From assembly GCA_033961575.1 (NCBI GenBank), contig CM066731.1, positions 130,751,001 to 130,815,000 of the forward strand: a DNA stretch of 64,000 bases, read 5' to 3'. Below are positions 1 through 11,209 of the stretch, piece by piece; within the stretch, counting starts at the first letter, position 1; each line of letters begins with the position of its first letter. A program made the translations under genes and the position numbers. The DNA comes from Aselliscus stoliczkanus (taxonomy: Eukaryota > Chordata > Mammalia > Chiroptera > Hipposideridae). The notes beneath the pieces are model-generated. The model ran no database searches. It worked only from the letters and a program-made list of their open reading frames with translations, and was not told the DNA's origin.

Positions 1-329
1 CAGCAACAGGGACTGCAGAAAATAATGAAAACAGATAAAAATGAGCATTGACCACTATTTAAGGAAATGCATGAATGTCAAAAATTATTTTGTAATAAAA
101 ATAATATTAAAGATTAGTGAAGACAGTAATCAAATATGATGGAATGTGGTCACTGTAATACCTAAAAATTCAAAAATTAAAATGAACAAACAAACAAAAA
201 GAAAAAAACTCCTAGTAGGTTATAAATACTAAATGTTGAATAAGAAAAAGAAAATTTCATGATTATGATTTGGTGATTCAAACAATATAACACTATAATT
301 TATAAGAGATAATAAGGAACAAGAAAGTA
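1..329. other. AT-rich sequence, nothing recognised
   Basis: This stretch has many A and T runs and no reading frame of note. I recognise no repeat family, promoter or RNA gene. It ends where the first tRNA-derived SINE begins. Confidence 0.6.
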
Positions 330-442
330 GGGCCGGCCGAGTGGCTCAGTTGATTAAGAGTTCACTCAAGAGTGTGAGCTGAGCTCTGAGCAACAGCAGT
401 TCGATGCCCAGCCCAAGCCGAGCTGCAGTTGAGCTGGATGGC

Positions 443-482
<40 letters not shown>

Positions 483-484
483 AT
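330..484 (+). mobile_element. Divergent short tRNA-derived SINE with (AAAT)n tail
   Basis: The copy opens with the same head as the other SINEs in the window (GGGCCGGCCGAGTGGCTCAG), which contains an A-box-like TGGCTCAGTTG. The middle then differs: it has a B-box-like GTTCGATGCCC and a GC-rich stretch ending in GAGCTGGATGGCTT, followed by a pure (AAAT)n tail. It lacks the GTGACACTGCCCTC segment that ends the other short copies, so it looks like a separate subfamily. No clear target-site duplication is visible. Confidence 0.75.
445..484 (+). repeat. (AAAT)10 tail microsatellite
   Basis: This is a perfect tetranucleotide run forming the 3' tail of the short SINE before it. Such runs typically grow from SINE A tails. 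Confidence 0.9.
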
Positions 485-517
485 CTGGTAATAGGTATAA
501 GTTAGTGTTCTCTCTTT

Positions 518-941
518 GGGCTGGCAGAGTGGCACATTGGTTAAGAGCTGGCTTGGGACACCAGCAGCCCCGGTTCAGATCCCACATATGAGGGCCAGTG
601 ACACTGTCCTCTACAGCTAAGATGGTGAACAACAGCTCTACCTGGAGCTGGGCTGCTGTGAGTCCCCGGGGAAATGCATAGCTGCAGCATCTGCTTCAGT
701 GGGCTGCTATAGGCTACAGTGAGTGGCTGGCAGCCGGTGTGAGCTGCCAAGAGCTGCTGTGAGCAGCCGTCCAGAGGCCAGAAACTGATTTGCCTCACCC
801 GAGAAGAGCGTAATGATGATACCAACATGGGCCAGTGAAGTAATGTCCTCCACAACTAGACTGAAGAACAAAAGGACAGCAACTTGTCTGTTCCCCTTCC
901 CCAGTTCCCCAACGCTGTTCCCCTCTCCCAATTCCCCAAGA

Positions 942-976
<35 letters not shown>
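518..976 (+). mobile_element. Long tRNA-derived SINE, full length
   Basis: The head starts GGGCTGGCAGAGTGGCACAT and carries an A-box-like TGGCACATTGG and a B-box-like GGTTCAGATCC at 572-582. The body contains GTGACACTG, a GAGCTGGGCTGCTGTGAG block, several short GTGAGC/CAGC-rich internal repeats, and then GATGATACCAACATGGGCC. The end is a C-rich block (CCCCTTCCCCAGTTCCCC) followed by AAGAAAATCTT and an A tail. The AATAAA of other copies is mutated here to AAGAAA. I see no convincing target-site duplication. Confidence 0.85.
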
Positions 977-979
<3 letters not shown>

Positions 980-1139
980 GATGTGGCCCATTATAATTTT
1001 AAAGTCAATCAACCAATATATGGAGCCTTACCTAGATCACACTACCTCAACTATTGCATTGTAATAAGCTTTGAAACGACCTTCCCACTTTCTATTATCT
1101 ACCACTTGTTCATCAGTCTGCTTTCCTGACTGCCGTTAA

Positions 1140-1440
1140 GTTGCTTTCTGGTTCCTGCGCTCATATCTTATAAGGCCCCATTTAATGCCAACTGCTTCTC
1201 ATGAGGCCTTCTCTGATAACTAGCTAGATGTGATGTCTCCTTCCTCTAAACTGCCATAGAACTTGATCAGCATCTCTCTTATTGATGACTCTTGGAGCTT
1301 CCTACTTTGTGTTTTAGTGGCTAGTGTACTTCCTTTAATAGTCCATCAGCTTCTGAGGGTGAAATTTCTCTTTGACTGTATACTTCACAGAGCATAATAT
1401 CCAGCATTCAGCAAATGCTCAATTGATAAATGTAGACAGT
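1140..1440 (+). repeat. L2 LINE 3' fragment (probable)
   Basis: The order of segments matches the 3' part of L2. There is a CATGAGGCCTTCTCTGATAA-type motif, a central segment, and an end like CAGCATTCAGCAAATGCTCA with a following GATAAATG. The copy is heavily diverged and has no coding capacity. Confidence 0.55.
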
Positions 1441-1529
1441 ACATGATTGTTCAAGAAAATTTTTTGTACAGGAGATTCCAGAGAACATCCATCTTGCCCT
1501 CTCCTCCCCAGTTTTTTTTCTCTGCTTTT

Positions 1530-1945
1530 CTAAGCTCAGCTCAGAGGCCACTGAAGACTTAGCTCCTCATGAGGTTTTCCACGACCCCCAAAGTTGTCTC
1601 TTCTCTGACACAAACCCATGTACTCGATATCTAAACTGTTTGAGTCACTGAGTCAGGCATTCTGATACTCATCGTGTGCTACCTCATGTGGTAGGTCACC
1701 ATTTTTATGTTTATCAATCCCTCTCATTCAAGATTGTCAACTCCTGGAGAACAGGGATCACATTTTACATATTTTAGTGCTTATTGTCATTTAGTACTGA
1801 TTCTATATTTAGTAGTTATTATCAGCTCCCAAACAATGTTTCACATCTATTACATCTATTTTGTTCTTGAGGTATCCTAAGTATCTAGAACACTCTGGCA
1901 CATAATACGTACTCAATAAATATTTTTTGAATGTGGTTGAGTACA
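1530..1945 (+). repeat. L2 LINE 3' end
   Basis: The copy includes a GAGGTTTTCCACGACC segment (L2: GGCCTTCCCTGACC type), a CTCCTGGAGAACAGGGATCA segment, and the signature end CTGGCACATAATACGTACTC followed by AATAAATATTTTTTGAATG. It is an old mammalian relic lying in tandem with the preceding L2 fragment. Confidence 0.75.
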
Positions 1946-3556
1946 TGATTAGTAAAATTGATTTCTGGTAACTCTGAGTGAAACGTTGACTCTTTTGGCA
2001 GCAACTTCCAGGTACTGATTTCTGAGCTATGAAAAGTAGAAAGCAATGTGTAGTCCAGGCAGGACTGTGCAGCAAACAGGCAGGTTAACTGAACTGTTTA
2101 TACAGGCACATTCTCCATGATCCTCATTTCACTTTATCTTTGGCATACTTCCTTTAGGAGCCACGGGCCAGATCAGAGCGGCCTGTACTTGGAAATGCTC
2201 AGTCATTAATAATGTAGATCAATTGTGCTGTTTCCCCTATAGCCACATATTTTTTCTTTGGCAGGCCACAGGTAGCCACAATGTTGTCTCCTCCTTCAGA
2301 ATTTTCCATATTCACATGATTTCCAAAATATAATTTAGTCACCTTGAATTAAGGTGGATAACTTTGTCCTCCTTTACTCATAATTAATAAGCATATGATA
2401 ATTCACCTAAACATGGGGGTATTGGTTAAGCTAGAGGGTTTTGAGTTCTTCTAGCCAAATGTAGTGGTGTTTAGTCACAGGAAGATTTAGCTTAGAATAC
2501 TGGTCTGTGTTTTTTTTTGGCTGTTGGAACCTTTACCTTGCAGGGTCATTTCTTCCTCTCTCTCCTTCCTTCTACTACTTGCTGAAGATATGATGGGGAA
2601 CAAGTAAGAAATACTTCTAGTGCAAATTACACTTTTAAAAGACATTCAGATGTTAAAATACTGATTTTTACTATTTTAATTGCCATTGTTATAAATGTGG
2701 CAAAGAAATACAAAGAATTATGAAATCTCAAAGGGATCTTTCCTGGTTTAGTGGGAAGGAACAGTGGGGTTTGGAAGTCTGGAAAGTATTTTCTGGGAAA
2801 ATGGTGTTAAGGTTGAGTCCTGCAGAGCTAGTATGAATAAGCAAGGAAAAGGGAGGAAGAAAAGAGGGAAGGAAGTGCTCCAGGAAGAAGGAAACAAATA
2901 TGTGGCCTTGAACTGCTTTTCTCCCTTGAATTAAAAATACAACATGGCTTGTTGAATACTGGTTTCCTATGATTAAATAGGAAACCTCTCTTTATCTTCT
3001 CACATACTAATTTGAGGCGAGGCAGGTATCAGATTCAGTCCTTTTTTATCTTTAAGTTTACTTCAAGGTCAAGTTAAATGGAGAACTAGTCATTTGCTGT
3101 GTCAGTTTTCAAATATTTATTAGCCCCTGTCATCAAGAAAACATACATTATTAATCATATTCATGTTGGTAATGTTTAACCAACTTTTAAATGGATTTTT
3201 TTAAAAAACTTTGTCACAATTTAATTTCTAAATTGATTGATGTTTCAGTAAATAAACCATAGTAATCTAAATATAATCCATGAAAGTCAGATTAAGGGGC
3301 ATTTAAATGTAAAATCTGGTAGAGAAGAAGTTTTTACTACAGGTTAATGAAACGGATGTAATTTAGTTTTAAAGAAACAAAATGATCGCAAGCTGAAGAT
3401 TACTATTTTATAGTAATCCTTCTAGTTGACATTAAATGTTACTTTCTAAAGGCAGGGTTATTGGACTTTTTATTCATATTATGATTTGGCCCCTTTCTCG
3501 AAAAGTGAGAATTTTATGTAACTCTAATACCATGAAATATATTTTGGGGGAAAAAT
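1946..3556. other. Mostly unique sequence; possible antisense L2 scrap
   Basis: No gene is visible. Around 2795-2910 a purine-rich stretch ending GTGCTCCAGGAAGAAGGAAA resembles antisense L2 (the 'attccaggcagaggga' region), but it is too diverged to be sure. The rest is AT-rich without recognisable features. Confidence 0.45.

Positions 3557-3602
<46 letters not shown>
3557..3602 (+). repeat. (ATAG)n microsatellite
   Basis: This is an uninterrupted run of about eleven tetranucleotide units. It has no visible parent element and is likely length-polymorphic. Confidence 0.95.
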
Positions 3603-3603
<1 letters not shown>

Positions 3604-4107
3604 TGATTATTACTGCAGCTATTACTAATGAAAACTATCCTTCGGTCAAAGGGAATGAAAAATTATTTGTAACTGTTATATATGCACTCTTTTTGCCCAT
3701 AAACTAAGCAAGTCTAGTATATTAAAATGTATGTAAGCCACAACTGTCTGATTATTGGCATTTTTCATGCAATAAAATTACAAAGAATATTTTTATCTCT
3801 CTCAATTCAGCCGTCAGGTTTTAAAAGCTCCCCAGTAAAAGGCTGTATTAGTCTTTAGACCTGGCACTTTCAGTAGCATGTATTTCTAACTTCGTCTTCT
3901 ATAAGTAAGGGAGAGTAGGCATGTGACTTTGTAGGTGTAGAGGGGGACATGAGAGAGCTTGGATCTTCCTTCACTCTGAAGGGAAAACTATCAGACCAAA
4001 TCCTCTGATTTCCCTTTTGGGTATGTATATAAAAATGATCAACTTTCAAAAAACATCATCTAAATCAGTCTGCTTTAAAATGTTGCAGGATTTCTCATTA
4101 ACTGCAT

Positions 4108-4245
4108 CAGAGGTTCTGAAACTGTACTGAGCATCAGAATTGCCATGAGTGCTCGTCAAATCACAGATTAATGGGTCTTTCCAAGAGTTTCTAATTCAGT
4201 AGTTCTGAGAATGGGAGCATACATGGAGAATCCTGGCCTATAGAA
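4108..4245 (+). repeat. MER5-like hAT-Charlie relic
   Basis: The order GTTCTGAAACTGTACTGAGC, CATCAGAATTGCC, then CACAGATTAATGGG, GAGTTTCTAATTCAGTAG and TCTGAGAATGGG follows the MER5A consensus (non-autonomous hAT DNA transposon). The 3' terminal repeat is missing. Confidence 0.75.
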
Positions 4246-4284
4246 TAAAGACTAAAATTCTTATTATTCTCTAAAAAGCCAATC

Positions 4285-4480
4285 ATAGTCTGAAAGCCAC
4301 AGTGAGCTCTGGAATTAAAACTCTTGGGTTCAGAGTTCTGCCACTTGCTCACTATGTGACCATGACCAGATTATTTTGTCTGTAAAATTGGGATAATAAT
4401 GTCTCTGTCCTAGAGTTTTTATGAATATTACAAAAGATAGTACATTGTAATATGCTAAAATTAATGCATCATACTATGGT
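4285..4480 (+). repeat. MIR SINE
   Basis: The MIR core is clear: GAGCTCTGGAATTA..., GTTCTGCCACTTGCTCACTA, TGTGACCATGACCAGATTA, TGTAAAATTGGGATAATAAT and a GTACATTGTAATATGC end. It is an old mammalian tRNA-derived SINE with no function visible here. Confidence 0.85.
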
Positions 4481-4515
4481 TGGTGTCAGATGAATATCAG
4501 TTGTTGTTATCATTG

Positions 4516-4517
<2 letters not shown>

Positions 4518-4552
<35 letters not shown>
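4518..4552 (+). repeat. (ATT)n microsatellite
   Basis: This is a trinucleotide run of about eleven units, preceded by an imperfect GTTGTT stretch. Confidence 0.9.
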
Positions 4553-5305
4553 CTCTTCAATTTCTTTTTTAGTTTAATATGTTTGTTCCAACCATACCAG
4601 GCTTATTCTAAACCATGGTTATATAGTTTTTGCATCCTTAAAATGTCTTCAAATGTCCAGGTTTGCAATACAAACCTTTCCTCATATTATTCTCATCTTC
4701 ATCTAGTTAACATCTTCTTTTTCTTGAGATCTTAGCTTTTATGTCATTTTTCCAGGGAAGCCCAGACCAACCAGTTTCATGTTTTTCGCCACTGAAACAC
4801 TGTTTTCCATATACTTGTTGTTCATATCTATCTTTTCTACATGGACTATATATGCTCATCTGGCCATTGGTGCAGTCCCATGCCCAGTATTCCTTAATAA
4901 GGATCTTTTAAATGCATGAATAAATAATCACTCATGCTGTCCTTTGGGACTCCAGCCTGAGCTCACAAAGAAAACCTATGGCGAGATTTTTCCCTTTAAC
5001 AGGAAAAATATGCCAAGACTGGAGATTTCAATTTTATTTTTTGTTGCGGTTGTTCCACACCAAGGAGAGAGAGAACCGAGTAATAGTTCATAGCTAGCAT
5101 CTTTGGTGAAGTTCTGAATATCAGAGTCATATGTCAGGTCGTATTGTGTTAAGATAGGGATTTCAATTTATTTTCTGTTTAGGTATGTCATTCTACTATT
5201 GTTTAAATTCTTTAAAAAATAGTAAGGCTACGAAAGACTCTGGGATGCATGTAGCAACGTAGTAGTGTTTGTAGGAGTTTGGTGTGGTTATTTCGTATAA
5301 CCAAC
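4553..5305. other. Unique sequence, nothing recognised
   Basis: No gene, RNA or clear repeat is seen. It includes pyrimidine-rich stretches (4680-4740) and a short segment at 4900-5000 that I could not classify. Confidence 0.5.
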
Positions 5306-5495
5306 ATACCACCGTAATTAAAAGCATGGACTCAGAAATATGATACTGCTTGTGTGACTTGCTGATGACTTTAGCCAGGATCCTTTTCTTTCTGAGACCA
5401 GATTCTTTCTCTGTAAAATGGGCATAATACAATAGTAATTGCCAAATAGAGTTATGACAATTGAAATAAAGTATGAAAAGTACTTGGCACTTATT
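5305..5495 (+). repeat. MIR SINE
   Basis: AAAAGCATGGACTCAGAAAT, a TGTGACTTGCTGATGACTTT segment, TCTGTAAAATGGGCATAATA and AGTACTTGGCACTTA follow MIR in order. It is degraded, in the forward orientation. Confidence 0.8.
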
Positions 5496-6019
5496 TTTAA
5501 GAAACAAGAGATAGATTATAGCTATTCATTGCTTTATGAAATAGCAATTATGAATTCCTACTCACAGAGATTCAGTCGAAAGATAGTAGTATATATAACT
5601 CTGCATTTACTTGGTTTTGTGAAAAGAGAAAGAATTCCAGCATTTAATAAGAGGGGAAGTGAAACTGGTGACCAAATAGAGTGATGTAATATATAGGAAA
5701 TCGCCATAAAATTTCCACGCAGAATTACTTGGGTATCTTTAGCATATAGGATGACTTAAGAGTTTGATTAGTGGAAAATTTGGGCTGTTTTTGTCTTTCA
5801 TGAACTAGTGTAATATTTTGTAATCCTGTTTCCACATTTACCTATGGTGCAGGATGTTGGGCTGGTGAACAGAGCACTCACCTATTTTATATCAGCTTTC
5901 TGCTGTTATCGTTTCATCCTGGGACAGATGGTCAGATAGGTGAGATGACTTCTAAAGATTAAGCAGAACAAATTCCAATGAAGTTGGAACATTTCAAGCA
6001 CTTTCTGGGCTTCTCTAAC
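5496..6019. other. Unique sequence, nothing recognised
   Basis: AT-rich, with one short stretch (5850-5960) of balanced composition that could be constrained noncoding DNA. No other feature is visible. Confidence 0.4.
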
Positions 6020-6240
6020 CCACTTCTCTCCAGGCTGTGCCAGCAGCCTTTCCACATACCACCATCATTGAACTTCTGGTATTAAATGATAATTGCCCAT
6101 TTCAGTTGTCTGCCTCCCTCACAGTCTGTCATCTCCTTGAGGATAACAGCTATGTACAAGTATCCTCAGGTGCTTGGTATGGTACCTGGCTCAGGTTGGG
6201 ACCTACATTATTGACCTTAACTGCAGTTGAATTGAACTGA
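6020..6240 (+). repeat. L2 LINE 3' fragment
   Basis: It reads like a diverged L2 end: TGTCATCTCCTTGAGGATAA (L2: 'ctccttgagggcagg'), then GTGCTTGGTATGGTACCTGG ('tgcctggcaca') and a GTTGAATTGAACTGAG end ('gttgaatgaatga'). Confidence 0.65.
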
Positions 6241-6362
6241 GTGCTCCAAGATTCATAAAGTGAAACCTACTAGAGAACTATCCAAGTTGTCTTTGAACAA
6301 TGAACTGTTTTGACCATATGACCATAAGGTAGGAAATCATGACACCACTCATCAAAGGTTCA

Positions 6363-6479
6363 GGGCCAGCCGAGTGGCGCGGCAATTAAGCACTGGTTTG
6401 GGAAGCCAGCAGCCACAGTTCGCTCCCACATGTGAGGGCCAGTGACACTGCCCTCAAAAAAAAAAAAAGAAAAGAAAAG
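6363..6479 (+). mobile_element. Short (head-only) tRNA-derived SINE
   Basis: The head GGGCCAGCCGAGTGGCGCGG carries an A-box-like TGGCGCGGCAA and a B-box-like segment (AGTTCGCTCCC). The copy stops at AGTGACACTGCCCTC and goes straight into an A-rich tail. A 9-bp target-site duplication (AAAGGTTCA at 6354-6362 and 6480-6488) shows that this short form inserted by itself and is not a fragment of a long copy. Confidence 0.9.
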
Positions 6480-9400
6480 AAAGGTTCAAATACAAGTGTG
6501 TGCATTTTAGAGCAAGTTATTGTTTTCTCCAGTGAGAAATAATTTGGTACCTGCTTCCCCCACTTGCCACCATTTAGTTGATTTAACTATAATAAATTGA
6601 AGAAGGTAAGCAAACAAACAAAAAAGAAACAACAAAGAAACAAAAAAAAACCCTTAAGAATCAGAATATATGGATGGATTTTCACTGCCAAATTCATTGG
6701 TACAGAGAGTCTTCATAATATACACATAGCCTAAGTTAGTAGAAGTTCTAGATGCTAGTCAATAATTGAATGTTGACAAGATGGGATTCTAAATAATGAC
6801 ATTTCTAAAATGTCATTGATGTGGAAGTCACACATTTTCTTTAATATTAGTCATCTGATAGTCTCAGCAGACAAGCCTTGACAGATTCTTTAAATTCCAA
6901 GAATTACACCTCTCTTCAGAAGGGAACCTCAAATTGCATGACAAGGGGCCAACCACCCATATAATTTCTTTAGATGCTTTACATTATCTTCACTGAAACT
7001 CAGCACAGAGTGGTTTGCCTAATAGCAGAAGGCTGTAATCCAAAGGAGACTTCATAAATTCAGATTCTCGTTTTTCAAGCCTGTGAGAAAATAAGGCTTT
7101 TATCCATTTTGGGTTAATGAGAGAAACCAAACCAAAAAGGGATTTCAGTTTTCTCTGTAGGTTGAGTTATTGTGAATTTCCTCCTCTATATCACAAAGGG
7201 GGCTATTAGAGGCAGACTTTTTCTGCCCTTCAAGTTAAAGTGACTTCTCCTTAAAATAAATTAATTAAAATTCTGTCACTGTATACCTCTCTGTTTCCTC
7301 CTCCTCCAAATACATTCTGTACACAAACTCAAATGAATTAATATTTTATATCTAATTAAAAATAACTGCAAAAAAGTGTCATGTCACAGTGGACATACAT
7401 CAACAATGTATTTCAACTTGAACTCTAGGGAAGAAAGATCTCAAATTATGCACATGAATATTCAATGAGTCTGTGAATCTTTTAGTCACAAGTTAAGTTT
7501 CAAAAAGGAGGATAGGTACTCACACAAATATGAAAATAAATAAAATGAAATTCTGTGTTACTGTCAAAGCCAAAGAATGCCTTTTATTCTTTCTGGTTAT
7601 GTATATACACAACCTAAACATCTAATTGAAAAAGTAAATGCAATTCAATTATTTTACCCTTGTTATTGAGCAATTTTTAGAAATTTCCCTCCATCAAAGA
7701 GACAGAAGTTATTAGTTACTTAAATATATGCAAATTTATATAAAAGTATTAAATGAGAGAACTATTTGTTATTAAAAATAGGATTATTTTCCAAAGCAAT
7801 TTTGAAGAAAATGATCTATTTATGCCCAGTGATAATACCAAAATGACTCATCACTTGTTTGGCGAGAAATGGACATTTTTCTAACTTGTAGGTTGAAATA
7901 TATATATTCAACTTACAAACTGGTAATAGCAGATATTTAATGCCTAGAAATGCCATCAAAAAGGAGTAGATTTTAGATAAATAGAACAGAAATCATAGGA
8001 AACTAATATTCTAGACACTGTGGCCTCAAAAATCAGCATTGAACCAATTTCTCCTTGGTAGACTCTTGGAAAGAAAGAATAGCTAGGTTTGGGTTTTATA
8101 GTTTCTGATGTTGATCTGGACAACAAAGCTGTTTGGTAAAATCTCCAGAAAAAAACAATAGGATTCTTTTTCATAGGGCCTGAAAAGGCCTCCAAGAGAA
8201 CATAAAAACTTGAATTTTCCTTTCTAAATCCAATATATATGATATTCTGTATAAATTGACACCCAAAACTCAGTTAAAAACCATGATTTTAATAAAGGAA
8301 GTTGGGATTCTGATCTATTTCATAAAATACCAATCCCACCCAAGTATCTGGAATTTCTACAATGAAATACAGAAATGAATTCAGTCTAAAAAGAGAGTGG
8401 CCATGAAGCTTATGTCAAGAGTAGCCTGGTTACCCTTACAAAGCTTCACAGAAAGGTATACATTCAATCAACAAAAATTGTCTGTGTTTACTCTTATTCA
8501 TATCAACATGTAATGTTTCCAAAGACTGGAGTGTTTGCCACTGCTTTGCAGACTGCAGTTCATTAAATATAAACCGTAGATCAAATTATCTCACTTAGAA
8601 CACTTCTGCTTTAATTAATGGGAGCCCTCTCAAAGTAAAGCATATTCATAATGAAACATCCTGCATTTATACAAATTAACTTATGCATTGAGAATGTAGC
8701 TATTAGTCCACTAAAAATTTCAGTCATGAGATAGTTTCTCTGTGTTAGATGTTTTGTTGTCCTGTGCTTATGAGCATAATGATACCGAATTTCAAAAAAG
8801 GATGTGAAGTAAAAGTATCCCAAGGTATTTAAACAAAGGAATATGCATAGGGTAGCATCATAGGTTAGATAATAGTAGTTATATTGGATTTGATTTTATT
8901 GTAAAAAAAAAAAATACATGTGAAAGTGTTCTAGTATTATCTGCACTAGAATTGAATAGGAGATAGCAAAAGGTCAAATCCATAAATCTGCATGAACCAC
9001 TTGGGTTCTTATTCACACATGAGCTATGAAGTAGAAGAAATATTTATTGCCTCTCAAAAAGGACTGGTACGTCTACCAGTTTATAGAAAAGGCAACATGA
9101 AATATTGTGTAAGGGTTTAGAAAGGCAGCTGTATACAGAATAAAAAATAGAAGCAAAATAGTTTATCATTTTACTTAAGGAGTACTATCTAGTTGGTCTC
9201 AATTTGCATAGTTTGCAATCATGTCAAACAAAGGACTTCCCCCATGGACTTACACTCCATGGTCAAGAACTGACAAAATAGAATATACCAAAGACAATTG
9301 GTTTGGTTTGGAGGATAGAGAGGCAAGATGAGCAAAGAGGAGATATTATCATTAAAAACAAACAAAAAGCCTTCTGAAGTGACTGAATGTTTCATCATTA

Positions 9401-10069
9401 GAGGTTCTCATGCCATTAGGCAGGGAGAATTATTATATTTTAATGTTTTGGAAAGGTATTTGATTGGCATCCTTAATTCTTAACAACTCTTTATCAAATC
9501 TACTCTTGAAAATCATTTTGGCCAAGTTGTTGTTTGGGTATACTGGTGTTTCCCATCTAATGCTGGGTGAATGGGGATTCCCTATGACCTGCAGAGTCCA
9601 GGACTAGGGAGTAGCAAGAAAAGAATTTCCATTGAGTGAGGGAAGTTGTGTGACGAACCAAAAGCCTTTACTGTACCAAAGAAAGGAATTATACTAATAC
9701 ATTTGTCAAAGTAGATAGAAAGACATCCAAGTTATATGCTTTCAATCATTTTAACTGACAAGTCAAAATTCCAATAAAATAAACTTTAAGAGTACAATTT
9801 ATACAACATAGTTAAGTGACCTTAAATTTTTTTAAACTCCAATTTATCATGAACAAACCCATACTGGTTTTCTATGTAATACATTAATCATCAAGTAAAA
9901 AAATAAGCAACATAATAAAATTAAATTCAATCTCAATTTACCAAAACATTAACATGCTAACGATTACCAACTTTGTTGAGTCATAGTGTAAAGACGAAAT
10001 CAATAAAACACTAAAATCACTATACCAATGTAATTGAAGTTAAAATGCTATTTTCTGTGGTGTTTTTTT
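6480..10069. other. AT-rich unique sequence, no gene
   Basis: Apart from an A/C-rich low-complexity patch at 6608-6652, I recognise no repeat, RNA gene or coding exon over about 3.6 kb. Reading frames are short and disrupted. The lack of recognisable transposons over this length is unusual for the window. Confidence 0.5.
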
Positions 10070-10440
10070 TTAGAGAAAATAACAAGTTGTTTATTTTAGT
10101 GCAGTGACATTTTATTTTGTGATTAATTTTAAAATAACATTGTAAAAACTACAAACTCATTTTAATTTGACAAGCATTTGGTAATTAATTTTCAAACAAT
10201 GCTATGGGAACCCAGAAAGCACTCTTCTTTGACATGTATTTTATAATTTATTTTAAAACAATGCTGCACAAATCTGCAAAGGCATAATTCATTTGGGAGT
10301 TCATTAATTATGCAAATGAGTTGCAATTAACAAATCTGTTCCAAGGATGACATTTGCATAATAATGAACTTCATGTTGGTGACATTATTTAATAAGATAC
10401 CTTTGTGCATTTTGAAACAAAACACTTCTGTGAATACTAT
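10070..10440. promoter_or_regulatory. Candidate noncoding regulatory element with modular repeats and POU octamers
   Basis: This AT-rich element holds diverged units with about 62-bp spacing. ATTAATTTT-like starts lie at 10122, 10184 and 10246 (the third reads ATTTATTTT), the last two followed by AAACAATGCT, and GACA motifs recur at 10106, 10169 and 10231. Its right part contains a near-perfect inverted repeat (10298-10318 and 10351-10370). Each arm has a POU octamer: ATGCAAAT at 10310-10317 and ATTTGCAT at 10352-10359. Homeodomain-type TAAT/ATTA cores adjoin them. Enhancer function is an inference; the motifs and spacing are read directly. Confidence 0.45.
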
Positions 10441-10829
10441 ATGATGAAATGAGGTTGGAAATGGACATCTAGTCAATAATATTCAAAACTCTACCCAGAA
10501 AAATGTTAAAATAAACAGGATTATACATATATAATTCAAATAATAAATATGGATACTCTTTTTAAAGCACAAAGGTTTTGTTTAATCTCGGCTTCCCTAA
10601 AGAACATAAAATTTTAATTTATATTTATAAAGACAATATACAAATTAGGTTTAAGCAGAATGAAACAAGTAAAACTATAAACTGCAATTTATTATTTCAA
10701 ATTAAGGTAAATTATACACTATATGCATGGATCTCAAAATATGTATTTTTCAAAAGGAAGGAAAACATAACATTGAGTCAAAAGACTCCTCCTTTCTCAG
10801 GGGTTATGTCAAGATTACCATGAAACTCA
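10441..10829. other. AT-rich sequence, nothing recognised
   Basis: This links the modular element to the antisense L2. I see no gene or repeat that I can name. Confidence 0.5.
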
Positions 10830-11209
10830 GTTGACATTTATTTAATCAGTAATCATTTATTGAGCACTTACAATGGGCCAAACTATACTCAAGGTATGAC
10901 AAACACAATGAAGAATAAGATGTATGTGTACTTTCAAAAGTCATGAAGCCTAACAAGGGACAGAGACATATAAACACTAAAATTCAATGGAAGTTATAAG
11001 AGAGAAATGCAAAATGTTACAGGAGTGCAGTGGGTAGGAATCACTCAGTTTGGTGGAATTCGGGTAAGTGTCAATGATAAGAGAGGAACTATTTTGAAGG
11101 ATGGGAAGAAGTTAGGTAAGAAGGTGAGAGTATTTGAGAAAAAGGAAACGACATGTACAAAGCAATGAGATAGTGAATGATAAGAGCTGTGTTTAAGAAC
11201 GTGAAAAGA
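10830..11209 (-). repeat. Antisense L2 LINE, 3' part (split by a SINE)
   Basis: On the plus strand it begins with ATTTATTGAGCACTTACAAT, then GGCCAAACTATACTCAAGG and the segment up to ACAGAGACATATAAACACTA. This is the reverse complement of an L2 end. The L2-like sequence seems to resume after the long SINE at 11664, so the SINE inserted into an existing L2 relic. Confidence 0.7.

Noticed and set aside
330..600. tRNA genes suggested by A and B boxes
   Set aside because: The heads are followed by SINE body or A-rich tails and do not close as a full tRNA cloverleaf. They are SINE promoters, not tRNA genes.
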